A stretch of DNA of 64,000 nucleotides from Dyadobacter sp. CY312 (GTDB lineage Bacteria > Bacteroidota > Bacteroidia > Cytophagales > Spirosomataceae): positions 124,001 to 188,000 of the forward strand of contig NZ_JAJUXG010000012.1 in the NCBI RefSeq assembly GCF_021390535.1, in the 5' to 3' direction. A program made the position numbers and the translations under genes. Below the pieces are notes generated by a model. The model was not told the DNA's origin and did no database searches. It saw only the letters and a program-made list of their open reading frames with translations. Shown here piece after piece: positions 44,027 to 51,796 of this stretch (positions are counted from its first letter, which is position 1; the number at the start of each line of letters is the position of its first letter).

Positions 44027-44527
44027 TCAAACGCTTGGCTGTTCGGTAAAGTAGCGAGCCATCCAACTTTTTGAAGCCGGTGTCTTCCATCGGTTCATCC
44101 ATTGCGCTTTTGTTGCAATCTGATTGTCAAAAATAATGGTTGACGAGGTGATCGTTTCGTCCGTAACGGCCTGTTTTATTTTTGGAACAGGAATCGTCTG
44201 CACTTCATTATTATGGTCTAAATAGGCCAGTGAGCGATCAAAGAAATCTACATTTAGCTGGCTTCCTATTTGTTGCAGCCAGTGTACTGACTTGTCAATT
44301 GAGCAGCCGCTTGGAAGTTCGTCGCGCTCGTCTACACCTATCACAACGAAACGGTGTTCAAACACTTTTCCCGATGCTGTGAGCGGTTTTCCATGTGCTT
44401 CCCAGGTATCCAAGGCAGATTTTAATGTCTCTGTAAGTACTCCGGTTTCTTCTTTGGTAAGCGCTCTGTTTGCCTGATAGACCCAAACACGGGCTTCAAG
44501 GTCAAGGTCACTGAATTGTATATACAT
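44027..44527 (-). CDS. Conserved Bacteroidota protein, often labelled ABC transporter ATPase
   Basis: A 166-residue cytoplasmic protein (MYIQFSDLDLEARVWVYQAN; HRFVVIGVDERDELPSGCSI; KSVHWLQQIGSQLNVDFFDR). Such proteins occur widely in the phylum and are sometimes named ABC transporter ATPase, but there is no Walker A, signature or Walker B motif here, so that label is not supported. It lies just upstream of gldH and downstream of the Fe-S genes on the same strand. Function not known. Confidence 0.78.
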   Translation of the reverse strand: MYIQFSDLDLEARVWVYQANRALTKEETGVLTETLKSALDTWEAHGKPLTASGKVFEHRFVVIGVDERDELPSGCSIDKSVHWLQQIGSQLNVDFFDRSLAYLDHNNEVQTIPVPKIKQAVTDETITSSTIIFDNQIATKAQWMNRWKTPASKSWMARYFTEQPSV

Positions 44528-44605
44528 CTTGAAAAGTCTTTATTTTAATATTGGTATTGGTCAAAAAACATTGGGCTGCCGCAGTAAGTTCTGGCAGGTT
44601 ATTAT

Positions 44606-45403
44606 TTATAATCCTTCTGCCTGGGCCACAAGCTCCGCCAGGTCATAAATTTTGACGGTGTCTTCCTTTTCCTTGTTCTTCAAGCCATCCGTCATCATCA
44701 CCATACAAAACGGACAAGCAACAGCAATCGTATCCGCACCTGTCGAGAGTGCTTCTTCAATACGTTCGATGTTGACATCTTTTTTACCTGCTTCCGGTTC
44801 CTTAAACATTTGTCCGCCTCCGGCTCCGCAACAAAGTCCTTTGGTGCGGCAACGCTTCATTTCTACTAATTCTGCATCAAGCGATTCCAAAACATGACGT
44901 GGAGCTTCATAAACGTCATTTGCCCTGCCCAGATAGCACGAATCGTGAAAAGTGATTTTCTTTCCTTTGAAACTTTCACCACCCTCTACACGCACTCTGC
45001 CTTCGTTGATTAGCTGTTGTAAATATTCGGAATGGTGGATTACCTCATAATTTCCACCTAGTTCAGGATATTCGTTTTTGAGTGTATTAAAGCAATGCGG
45101 ACAGGCAGTGACTATTTTTTTGATGCCATACATATCCAGAACCTGAATGTTGGACATGGCCAGCATCTGGAATGTAAACTCATTCCCTGCACGCCTTGCC
45201 GGATCGCCAGTGCAGCTTTCTTCTGTGCCTAATACGGCAAATTTTACGCCTGCCTTGTTCAGTATCTTCACGAAGGCAACGGTAACTTTTTTGTATCTGT
45301 CATCGAACGAGCCTGCACAACCTACCCAGAACAAAACCTCCGGAGTTTCGTTATTGGCAGCCATTTCGGCCATTGTCGGTACTTTATATGTGATATCAGC
45401 CAT
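44606..45403 (-). CDS. Fe-S protein with CCG domains (HdrB/GlcF-like)
   Basis: About 265 residues, starting at the ATG at 45403; an ATG two codons upstream (45409) is equally possible. Two CCG-type cysteine domains are visible: VGCAGSFDDR with VTACPHCFNTLKNEYPELGG, and HDSCYLGRANDVYEAPRHVL with RTKGLCCGAGGGQMF and ACPFCMVMM. These domains bind unusual [4Fe-4S] clusters in heterodisulfide-reductase-type and glycolate-oxidase-type complexes. It ends the operon begun by the membrane Fe-S gene, with 48 bases between them. The pair probably moves electrons between the quinone pool and a soluble flavoprotein; the donor is not shown. Confidence 0.9.
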   Translation of the reverse strand: MADITYKVPTMAEMAANNETPEVLFWVGCAGSFDDRYKKVTVAFVKILNKAGVKFAVLGTEESCTGDPARRAGNEFTFQMLAMSNIQVLDMYGIKKIVTACPHCFNTLKNEYPELGGNYEVIHHSEYLQQLINEGRVRVEGGESFKGKKITFHDSCYLGRANDVYEAPRHVLESLDAELVEMKRCRTKGLCCGAGGGQMFKEPEAGKKDVNIERIEEALSTGADTIAVACPFCMVMMTDGLKNKEKEDTVKIYDLAELVAQAEGL

Positions 45404-45451
45404 GGTCATTTGTAATTGTTAGTAATCATAAAGTGAGGACGAATTCACTCA

Positions 45452-46783
45452 CTATTTTACCGCGTCAGCCCAATTGAAGCGGTCGCCGGGAGAGAATTTC
45501 CAGGGAGCCTGATTTGTATCCAGATTTTGAAACATCATATTCCACGAGCCGGGCGCTTTGGATTCATCCATTACCTGATGGCGACGTAATTGCAAAATGA
45601 TATCCAGCGGATTGATAAGAATCGGGCATTCCTGTACACAGGCATTGCAGGTTGTGCATGCCAATATCTCTTCTTCGGAGATGTAGTCACCCATGAGGTT
45701 TTTACCGTCATCTACAAATTTGCCCCCGTTTGCATTCATATTCCTGCCAATATCTTCAAGACGGTCACGGGTATCCATCATGATTTTTCGGGGCGATAAT
45801 TTTTTGCCCGTCAGGTTTGCCGGGCAGGCCGATGTACACCTGCCGCATTCTGTACAGGAATAAGCATCCATCAGGTTTTTCCAGCTCAGATCAGGAACAT
45901 CCTTGGCTCCAAAACGTTCGGGTACTTCGTTACCGGCACCTTCTGCCGGATTTTCTATTCCGAGCATGATCTTCACTTCCTTCGTGATTTCGGGCATATT
46001 GTTCATTTCGCCTTTCGGAGTAAGGCGCGTGAAATAGGTATTGGGGAAGGCGAGGGCGATGTGCAAGTGTTTGGAATAAGTCACATAAGCTGCAAAAGCA
46101 AATATCCCGAGTATATGAATCCACCATGCCACGCGTTCATAAATGATGAGGCCGGACTCTGTCCAGTTTGCAAATAAAGGTTTTAGGAATTGGCTGAATG
46201 CAAAATTTCCCGTTTGCGTGTAATGAGGACTGCCAAGATCCTGCAAAACAGAATCGGCGGCATTCATGGTAAGTATCGCGGCCATGAGCACAATTTCAAA
46301 AATAAGGATGATTTTGCCATCCAGAGAAGGCCAGCCATTCATTTCCCGATGACGGGCAGGTTGCAATCTTTCGGTTTTAATCACCGTTCTACGGATCAGA
46401 AAGATAACGCAGGCGAGCAGTACACCGACAGCGAGAAATTCGAAAAAGCCGATCAGAATAGGATAGAAGGATCCAAGAAAAGGAGCAAAAATGCGGTGTT
46501 TGCCAGAAAGTCCATCAATTACAATTTCCAGTACTTCTATATTGATAAGCAGAAAGCCTGCGTAAACAGCAAAATGAAGGATTCCCACGATTGGCCTGTC
46601 GAACATTTTCTTCTGCCCAAAAGCGACACGCATCATAATACCCAGACGACGACCGGGTTGGTCTGTACGATCTTCCTCTTTTCCCAGCGCAATGGTGTTT
46701 TTAATGGTCGAGGCACGTTTGTACACAAGCCAGCCAGTAATTGCTAAGGCAATTGCGAAAAGAATTTGGCTTAATAATTCCAT
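45452..46783 (-). CDS. Membrane (Fe-S) protein, 4Fe-4S dicluster type
   Basis: A 443-residue protein with about five transmembrane helices in its first 240 residues (NarI/HdrE-like; histidines in ILHFAVYAGF and WWIHILGIFAFAAYV may ligate heme) and a soluble end with two [4Fe-4S] sites: CTECGRCTSACPANLTG and CTTCNACVQECPILINP. It is the upstream gene of a two-gene operon with the CCG-domain protein. Together they look like an electron-transfer unit that could link fatty-acid or electron-transfer-flavoprotein oxidation to the quinone pool. An 8+8 palindrome lies 35 bases upstream. Confidence 0.9.
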   Translation of the reverse strand: MELLSQILFAIALAITGWLVYKRASTIKNTIALGKEEDRTDQPGRRLGIMMRVAFGQKKMFDRPIVGILHFAVYAGFLLINIEVLEIVIDGLSGKHRIFAPFLGSFYPILIGFFEFLAVGVLLACVIFLIRRTVIKTERLQPARHREMNGWPSLDGKIILIFEIVLMAAILTMNAADSVLQDLGSPHYTQTGNFAFSQFLKPLFANWTESGLIIYERVAWWIHILGIFAFAAYVTYSKHLHIALAFPNTYFTRLTPKGEMNNMPEITKEVKIMLGIENPAEGAGNEVPERFGAKDVPDLSWKNLMDAYSCTECGRCTSACPANLTGKKLSPRKIMMDTRDRLEDIGRNMNANGGKFVDDGKNLMGDYISEEEILACTTCNACVQECPILINPLDIILQLRRHQVMDESKAPGSWNMMFQNLDTNQAPWKFSPGDRFNWADAVK

Positions 46784-46817
46784 ATATGGTACTTTTTAAC
46801 AGTCATGGTAATATATT

Positions 46818-46835
46818 TAGTATGCTTGCATACTA
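46818..46835. promoter_or_regulatory. Perfect operator-like palindrome upstream of the Fe-S operon
   Basis: TAGTATGC-TT-GCATACTA is an exact 8-bp inverted repeat with a two-base spacer, 35 bases before the start at 46783. Such size and symmetry fit a TetR-type repressor site. The binding protein is not known and no TetR gene is adjacent. Confidence 0.6.
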
Positions 46836-46980
46836 ATAGCAAATATGGGGAAAATGTATCTGGATAAATATTTTGCAGTAGAAAAAATTTATTTTAATGA
46901 TTAAGGGCAAGATAGTCAGATGAATAACCCATTATTGTGATTTGTCCTGAAATTATTTTTAAAATATTTTCAACAAATAG

Positions 46981-47011
46981 TTTGGAAAGCAAAACCAAAC
47001 TTCTAGTTTTG
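46981..47011 (+). promoter_or_regulatory. Promoter of tRNA-Phe
   Basis: TTTG (46981-46984) and TAGTTTTG (47004-47011) are separated by 19 bases, a textbook Bacteroidota promoter, ending 28 bases before the tRNA. Confidence 0.8.
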
Positions 47012-47039
47012 CAGTCCCAAACGGGACCAACTGAAACAT

Positions 47040-47112
47040 GGTGATGTAGCTCAGTCGGTAGAGCAAAGGACTGAAAATCCTTGTGTCGGCGGTTCGATTC
47101 CGTCCATCACCA
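47040..47112 (+). tRNA. tRNA-Phe (GAA)
   Basis: A 73-base cloverleaf: acceptor GGTGATG / CATCACC with discriminator A, D-arm GTAGCTCAGTCGGTAGAGC, anticodon arm AAGGACTGAAAATCCTT with anticodon GAA, and T-arm GGCGGTTCGATTCCGTC. The 3' CCA is not encoded (the next bases are CAG), as is usual in this phylum. It has its own promoter and a terminator directly behind it. Confidence 0.95.
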
Positions 47113-47555
47113 CAGAAAGCCGCTTCTAGCAATAGAAGTGGCTTTTTTGCTTTTGGGGCAATTATTGCGACAAAAAGAGCCGCTGAAAATTGATTACTTA
47201 CAGCGACTCTTTGAATTATTTAAAACTACTGCAAAACGATATCGCTTTGCGAAGTTTATTTAAATTTCTGTGAAACAGTATGTTGTAGTCAGTCAAGTCA
47301 ATTTTTTCGTAGTTGCATAATGGTGATCAAATTCAGATCATGAATTCATGGATTGTAGGATCAAACCGACATTTGTACGTTAGAAACCCCTTTGACTGAC
47401 TTTATGTCATATTTATTTTAATTAAAAATGCCAAATCGAGACATTTTGTCTTGTTGTTTGCTATCCTTTTTACTTAGGAACAAAAGTTGTTATTCTTCCA
47501 TCGTACCCGATACGGTACTGAAACTTTAACATCAAAAAATTAAAACATAACAACA
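47113..47555. other. Intergenic region between tRNA-Phe and hsp20
   Basis: 443 bases without a credible coding frame. It starts with the tRNA terminator; a second imperfect hairpin (AGAGCCGCTG / CAGCGACTCT, about 47175-47212) follows. AGTCAGTCAA (47287-47296) and TTGACTGACT (47392-47401) are exact reverse complements about 95 bases apart. No integrase gene or second tRNA part was seen, so this is not an obvious integration scar. Confidence 0.55.
47116..47147 (+). terminator. Terminator after tRNA-Phe
   Basis: AAAGCCGCTTCTA and TAGAAGTGGCTTTT pair with one G-T and a GCAA tetraloop (47129-47132), ending in six T. It starts four bases after the tRNA. Confidence 0.88.
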
Positions 47556-47984
47556 ATGAGCACTTTAGTAAAAACACAATTCGCGCCTAAACACTTCAAC
47601 GGCTTTTTTGGAAAAGATTTATTTAATGAATTACACAATCCGGCATTTGCTGGAAGTGTGCCAGCTGTGAACGTGGTGGAAAGCACCGAAGGTTTCAAAA
47701 TTGAGGTTGCTGCTCCTGGCTTGCAGAAAGGAGATTTTAAACTAAATCTTGAAAAAAATCAGTTGACCATTTCAGCACAAAAAGAACAGAAAGAAGAAGA
47801 AAGCGAGGATAAGTATACCCGCCGTGAATTCAAATACTCTTCTTTCCAACGTACCTTCACACTTCCTAACTCGGTTGATGGAGAAAAAATCGCGGCAACT
47901 TATGCAGATGGCATCTTAACTGTGGCTTTGCCGAAACGCGAGGAAGCAAAAGAGAAGCCAGCCCGCGAGATTGAAATAGCTTAA
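47556..47984 (+). CDS. Small heat-shock protein (Hsp20/alpha-crystallin)
   Basis: A 142-residue ATP-independent holdase. The alpha-crystallin domain runs from about 38 to 130 (VPAVNVVESTEGFKIEVAAP; EFKYSSFQRTFTLPNSVDGE; ATYADGILTVALPKRE). The GILTV-type motif with A/L spacing is the usual signature. A short N-terminal arm (FAPKHFNGFFGKDLFNEL) and a short charged C-terminal tail complete it; a classic I-X-I tail motif is not clear (the end reads REIEIA). It is monocistronic, with a hairpin terminator behind. Confidence 0.93.
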   Translation: MSTLVKTQFAPKHFNGFFGKDLFNELHNPAFAGSVPAVNVVESTEGFKIEVAAPGLQKGDFKLNLEKNQLTISAQKEQKEEESEDKYTRREFKYSSFQRTFTLPNSVDGEKIAATYADGILTVALPKREEAKEKPAREIEIA

Positions 47985-48000
47985 AAAACTCGGATTTTTC

Positions 48001-48034
48001 AAAGGGCGTTATTTTTAACAAATAGCGCCCTTTT
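48001..48034 (+). terminator. Terminator after hsp20
   Basis: AAAGGGCGTTATTT pairs with AAATAGCGCCCTTTT (one G-T) about 17 bases after the hsp20 stop and ends in T bases. Confidence 0.8.
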
Positions 48035-48209
48035 GTATTTTTGCGCTGTATATCTTTTTGGAGTGCGGAATAGTAGGTCGGGCATGATTGTTAAGTAAAA
48101 GAAAATGGCTCAGCCCTTTGTTAAATTATGTTAAAAGCAGTTAATACGGGAATATATTGCTCTTTGCTTTGCGTTATTCATTCATAAAAATAAAACCCCA
48201 ACATAGTAT

Positions 48210-49748
48210 ATGAAAACAAATTGGAAAAGCTTGGTGTTGGTTGGGTTGATTTCAAGCGCATCAACTCTCGCTGGCTTTAAGCTATTAAGTTCAAATAATG
48301 GTACAGATGTAATTATTAAGGAAGCGCCGGGAGAATCTTTGGCTCGCTTTACTTCGGCAGGTTCTCCGGCTGGTGCACCTGGTGACTTTGTTTATGCTGC
48401 GGAGGCTACAACTCCTACGGTAGTGCATATTAAATCCACGGTTACTTCTCGCGGTAACAGCGGCAGAAGAAGTCAGATGGAAGATGTTTTCCGTGATTTC
48501 TTCGGTGGCGGAATGGGTGACTTTGGAGGAGGGGCGCCTCAGCCTCAGGAAGCTTCCGGCTCGGGTGTGATCATTTCTTCGGACGGATACATTGTTACAA
48601 ATAACCACGTGGTGGAAGGAGCGCAGGAACTTGAAGTTACTTTGCATAATAAAGGTAAGTTCCGTGCCAAAGTAATCGGTACTGACCCTTCTACGGATAT
48701 CGCAGTTATCAAGATCGAATCAAAAAACCTGCCTGCTATTACGCTTGGAAGTTCCGATGCGGTTAAAGTTGGGGAATGGGTTGTAGCTGTTGGAAATCCA
48801 TTTAACCTGGAATCAACTGTAACGGCTGGTATTATCAGTGCAAAAGGACGTGGATTGGGAATTATCGGTCAGTCTAGCCGTCGTAATGGTGTAACTCCGG
48901 CTGCTATGGCTGCTGGTGATTCTCCGCTTGAATCTTTCATTCAGACTGATGCAGTTGTAAACCCGGGTAATAGTGGTGGTGCATTGGTAAACCTTAAAGG
49001 CGAATTAATCGGTATCAACACTGCCATTGCGAGTCCAACCGGAAGTTTTGCTGGTTATGCTTTTGCGGTTCCTTCGAGCATTGTAAAAAAGGTGTCTGGC
49101 GACATTATCAAATTCGGTAATGTGCAAAGAGGATATTTGGGAATTTTCCTTGATGACCTTGATAGCAAAAAAGCAGAAGAATACGGTGTGAAAGTGAACG
49201 ACGGTGTCTACGTACGTGACTTCACAGAAAACAGTGCCGGTAAAGCGGGTGGTGCGGAAAAAGGTGACGTGATTGTGAAAGTGGATGGACTGAATATTCA
49301 CTCTGTTCCGGAATTGCAACAAGCAATCGGTCTGCGTAAACCTGGCGATAAAGTGAATATCACTGTGAACCGTGATGGTAAAGAAAAGGATCTTGCAGTA
49401 ACATTGAGAAACCGTACTGGCGGATCGGATGTGATCAAAAAAGACGAAAGCGCGGCAGTGATGTCTGCTTTGGGAGCTCAGTTTGGTAACCTGAATGATC
49501 AGGAGAAACAACGTCTTTCACGTTACAAAGTGGAAGGTGGGGTTAAAGTCCTGTCTGTTGATGGTGGGAAATTCGGACGCTCACGGGTGGAAGAAGGTTT
49601 TATCATCACCAAAGTGAATGGCAAAGCTGTTAAGACTGTAAAAGAATTTGAAGCAGCCATGGCTGGTAAAGAAGACTCAATGGTGCAATTTGAAGGATTA
49701 TATCCTGATGCTCCCTATGACGTATTCTCCTTCGGGTTCCGGTTGTAA
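48210..49748 (+). CDS. Periplasmic serine protease/chaperone, HtrA/Do family
   Basis: A 512-residue protein with an N-terminal hydrophobic signal/anchor (LVLVGLISSASTLAGF), a trypsin-like domain and two PDZ domains. The catalytic triad is H133 in VTNNHVVEG, D163 in STDIAVIKI and S255 in NPGNSGGALV. PDZ1 begins near RGYLGIFLDDL; PDZ2 (KVLSVDGGKFGRSRVEEGFI) is shorter and degenerate. It degrades or refolds damaged envelope proteins. Single gene; a long perfect hairpin lies behind. Confidence 0.94.
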   Translation: MKTNWKSLVLVGLISSASTLAGFKLLSSNNGTDVIIKEAPGESLARFTSAGSPAGAPGDFVYAAEATTPTVVHIKSTVTSRGNSGRRSQMEDVFRDFFGGGMGDFGGGAPQPQEASGSGVIISSDGYIVTNNHVVEGAQELEVTLHNKGKFRAKVIGTDPSTDIAVIKIESKNLPAITLGSSDAVKVGEWVVAVGNPFNLESTVTAGIISAKGRGLGIIGQSSRRNGVTPAAMAAGDSPLESFIQTDAVVNPGNSGGALVNLKGELIGINTAIASPTGSFAGYAFAVPSSIVKKVSGDIIKFGNVQRGYLGIFLDDLDSKKAEEYGVKVNDGVYVRDFTENSAGKAGGAEKGDVIVKVDGLNIHSVPELQQAIGLRKPGDKVNITVNRDGKEKDLAVTLRNRTGGSDVIKKDESAAVMSALGAQFGNLNDQEKQRLSRYKVEGGVKVLSVDGGKFGRSRVEEGFIITKVNGKAVKTVKEFEAAMAGKEDSMVQFEGLYPDAPYDVFSFGFRL

Positions 49749-49764
49749 AGAACCCATAGTAAAA

Positions 49765-49809
49765 AAGCAAAACGGCCTGGTCAGATTTCCTGACCAGGCC
49801 GTTTTGCTT
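49765..49809. terminator. Bidirectional terminator, 20-bp perfect stem
   Basis: Bases 49765-49784 (AAGCAAAACGGCCTGGTCAG) pair exactly with 49790-49809 around a five-base loop, between the convergent htrA and pseudouridine-synthase genes. Confidence 0.92.
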
Positions 49810-49837
49810 ATATTGAGACTCTGAAAATATTCAGTTA

Positions 49838-51418
49838 CTACATCATAAATTTCAACTTCACCACTTCTTTCTCACTCAGAAATCTCCATTTGCCACGAGG
49901 AAGGTCTTTTTTGTCTAAACCTGCAAATACGGTACGGTCAAGTTTCTGAACTTCATATCCCAGGTGTTCGAACATCCTGCGAACAACGCGGTTATGTCCA
50001 CTGTGAATTTCAAGACCAATAACCATGGCGTCTGGTGTAACGATTCCTACTTCGTCAGGCCGTATAAATCCATCTTCAAGGTCTACACCGGCCTGAAGTT
50101 TTTCAAAATCCTCAGTGGTGATCGGTTTATCCAATTCCGCCTGATAGATTTTCTTAATTCCTCCCGAAGGGTGAGTCAGTTTTTTCGCCAATTCGCCGTC
50201 GTTGGTCATCAGTAGTAAACCTGTGGTATTTCTGTCGAGGCGACCAACCGGATAAATACGTTCCGAGCAAGCTCCTTTGATCAGATCCAATACCGTTTTT
50301 CTTTCCTCCGGATCATCTGTTGTCGTGATATAATCCTTTGGTTTATTAATCAGTACGTAAACGAATTTTTCAGGATTGAGGACCTTCTTGCCATATTTTA
50401 CTACATCGGATGGCGACACTTTATGTCCCATTTCAGTAATTACTTTACCGTTTACAGAAATCTGTCCGGCTGCAATCAGATCATCGGCTTCCCTGCGGGA
50501 ACATACACCCGCATTTGCAATGTATCTGTTCAAGCGCCTCTCATCAGTATCACTTTTGGGCTTTGTTAAGCCTATCTTTTTTGCGTAAGTTCCTAGTTTA
50601 TAGTGTGGTGCAGTTTCAAAACGGCCCACTCTGCGGTTGGCTGCTTCCTCAGAAAAGTTCTCCTGATTGGCTGCTCTTTCCTCAGAAGTTAACGGCTCAT
50701 CTTTTTTTTTAAAAGCTGGCTTCTCACTTCTGCCTGTGGAGCGGTCTGAATCACGTTTGAAATCACGTGGATCGGCGTCACGGCCGTATGTACGTGGTTT
50801 GTCAAATCCTGAACGTGCAGCACCATCTCTTGTTGGGCCAGCTTCTCCTCTTGGTTTAAAATCACGTGGAGCTCTTTCACGGTCAGACGAACGTGGTTTG
50901 TCAAAAGCTGGTCTTTCGGCTGAACGCTCAGTACGAGGTCTGTCGAAATCTTCTCTGCTACCTCTTTCTCTTGGAGCGAAATCACTTTTCGGTTTGAATG
51001 AACGTGTGTCATCCCGGTCAGAGTAACGTGGTCTTTCACTTCTCTGATCTCCGTAAGCTGGTTTGTCGCCTCTATCTGTTCTTGGTTTGAATTCGCGGTT
51101 GTCCGAAGATCTTGGCTTGCCGATACCTGGTTTGTCGAATCGCGGTCTGTCAAATCTTGGTTTGTCAAAACCTTCCTTGCCAGCTCTGTCATCATTTCTG
51201 AAATCGCGGCTACCGTTGTCTTTGTCAAAAGCACGAGGCCTGAAAGATGCAGGTTTGTCAGATTTCGGAGCGGAAGCGGCTACCCGTAAACTAGATTTTT
51301 TGATGCTTGGCTTGCTAAAACGGCTTTCTCCTTCCGGTTTGTTTGAAGCACGGCGGAATGGCTTTTGCCCGTCGCCAGATGGACGTGAGTCCTTGGAGTT
51401 ATTAATTCTTTTTCTCAT
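49838..51418 (-). CDS. rRNA pseudouridine synthase (RluB/RsuA family) with long basic arm
   Basis: A 526-residue protein. The last 245 residues are a normal enzyme: an S4 RNA-binding domain (LNRYIANAGVCSRREADDLI) and the pseudouridine synthase core with the catalytic aspartate in YPVGRLDRNTTGLLLMTNDG and HNRVVRRMFEHLGYEVQKL. The first 275 residues are low-complexity and rich in R, K, D, S and P, with repeated DKPRF/DRPRF/FKPR units, so they are probably disordered and bind RNA. Related enzymes in this phylum carry similar but variable arms. It modifies a uridine of rRNA; which one cannot be told from sequence. Confidence 0.9.
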   Translation of the reverse strand: MRKRINNSKDSRPSGDGQKPFRRASNKPEGESRFSKPSIKKSSLRVAASAPKSDKPASFRPRAFDKDNGSRDFRNDDRAGKEGFDKPRFDRPRFDKPGIGKPRSSDNREFKPRTDRGDKPAYGDQRSERPRYSDRDDTRSFKPKSDFAPRERGSREDFDRPRTERSAERPAFDKPRSSDRERAPRDFKPRGEAGPTRDGAARSGFDKPRTYGRDADPRDFKRDSDRSTGRSEKPAFKKKDEPLTSEERAANQENFSEEAANRRVGRFETAPHYKLGTYAKKIGLTKPKSDTDERRLNRYIANAGVCSRREADDLIAAGQISVNGKVITEMGHKVSPSDVVKYGKKVLNPEKFVYVLINKPKDYITTTDDPEERKTVLDLIKGACSERIYPVGRLDRNTTGLLLMTNDGELAKKLTHPSGGIKKIYQAELDKPITTEDFEKLQAGVDLEDGFIRPDEVGIVTPDAMVIGLEIHSGHNRVVRRMFEHLGYEVQKLDRTVFAGLDKKDLPRGKWRFLSEKEVVKLKFMM

Positions 51419-51796
51419 TAGGAATGCAGTATCACTACTGGATTTTTGTCTCCTCTTTACAAATTATGTGCATTACTGATTAGTATGGAAATAGCCGTTG
51501 CTATTGAACCGATTACTAAAACGCTTTAACGAACGTATCTGATGATCAGAGTACTAGTTGTTTATTTATTTCGGGTGCAAAGATACGTTAAATTTTTTTA
51601 GTAAATATTTGTCAGGCAATTTATGCCAAATGAAGGATACCAACGTTTATAAATACATTCAGAATTGCCAAAAATTTAAGCTGCATATTGAGTAATAAAC
51701 AGACCGATTGTATTGAAGAATTAAGGTTTGATATGCATTAAATTTTAGGTAATTTTTCAGTAAAGCTGTTTATAGCTATATCCTTCAACGATAATT
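51419..51796. other. Intergenic region between the pseudouridine synthase and acetoacetyl-CoA synthetase genes
   Basis: 378 AT-rich bases between divergent genes. It holds the -7 element for the synthase (51578-51585). No coding frame, tRNA or clear palindrome was seen; nothing else supported. Confidence 0.6.
51578..51585 (-). promoter_or_regulatory. -7 promoter element of the pseudouridine synthase gene
   Basis: TATCTTTG, followed by CACCC, on the minus strand fits TAnnTTTG and lies about 160 bases before the start. The leader would be about 150 bases. Confidence 0.6.

Noticed and set aside
45590..46747. Plus-strand frames opposite the membrane Fe-S gene
   Set aside because: Antisense to a gene with two clear cysteine motifs; no family features.
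51063..51479. Plus-strand open frame opposite the basic arm of the pseudouridine synthase
   Set aside because: The LGLSNPGLS-like repeats are the mirror of the DKPRF repeats in the real gene; low complexity keeps several frames open.
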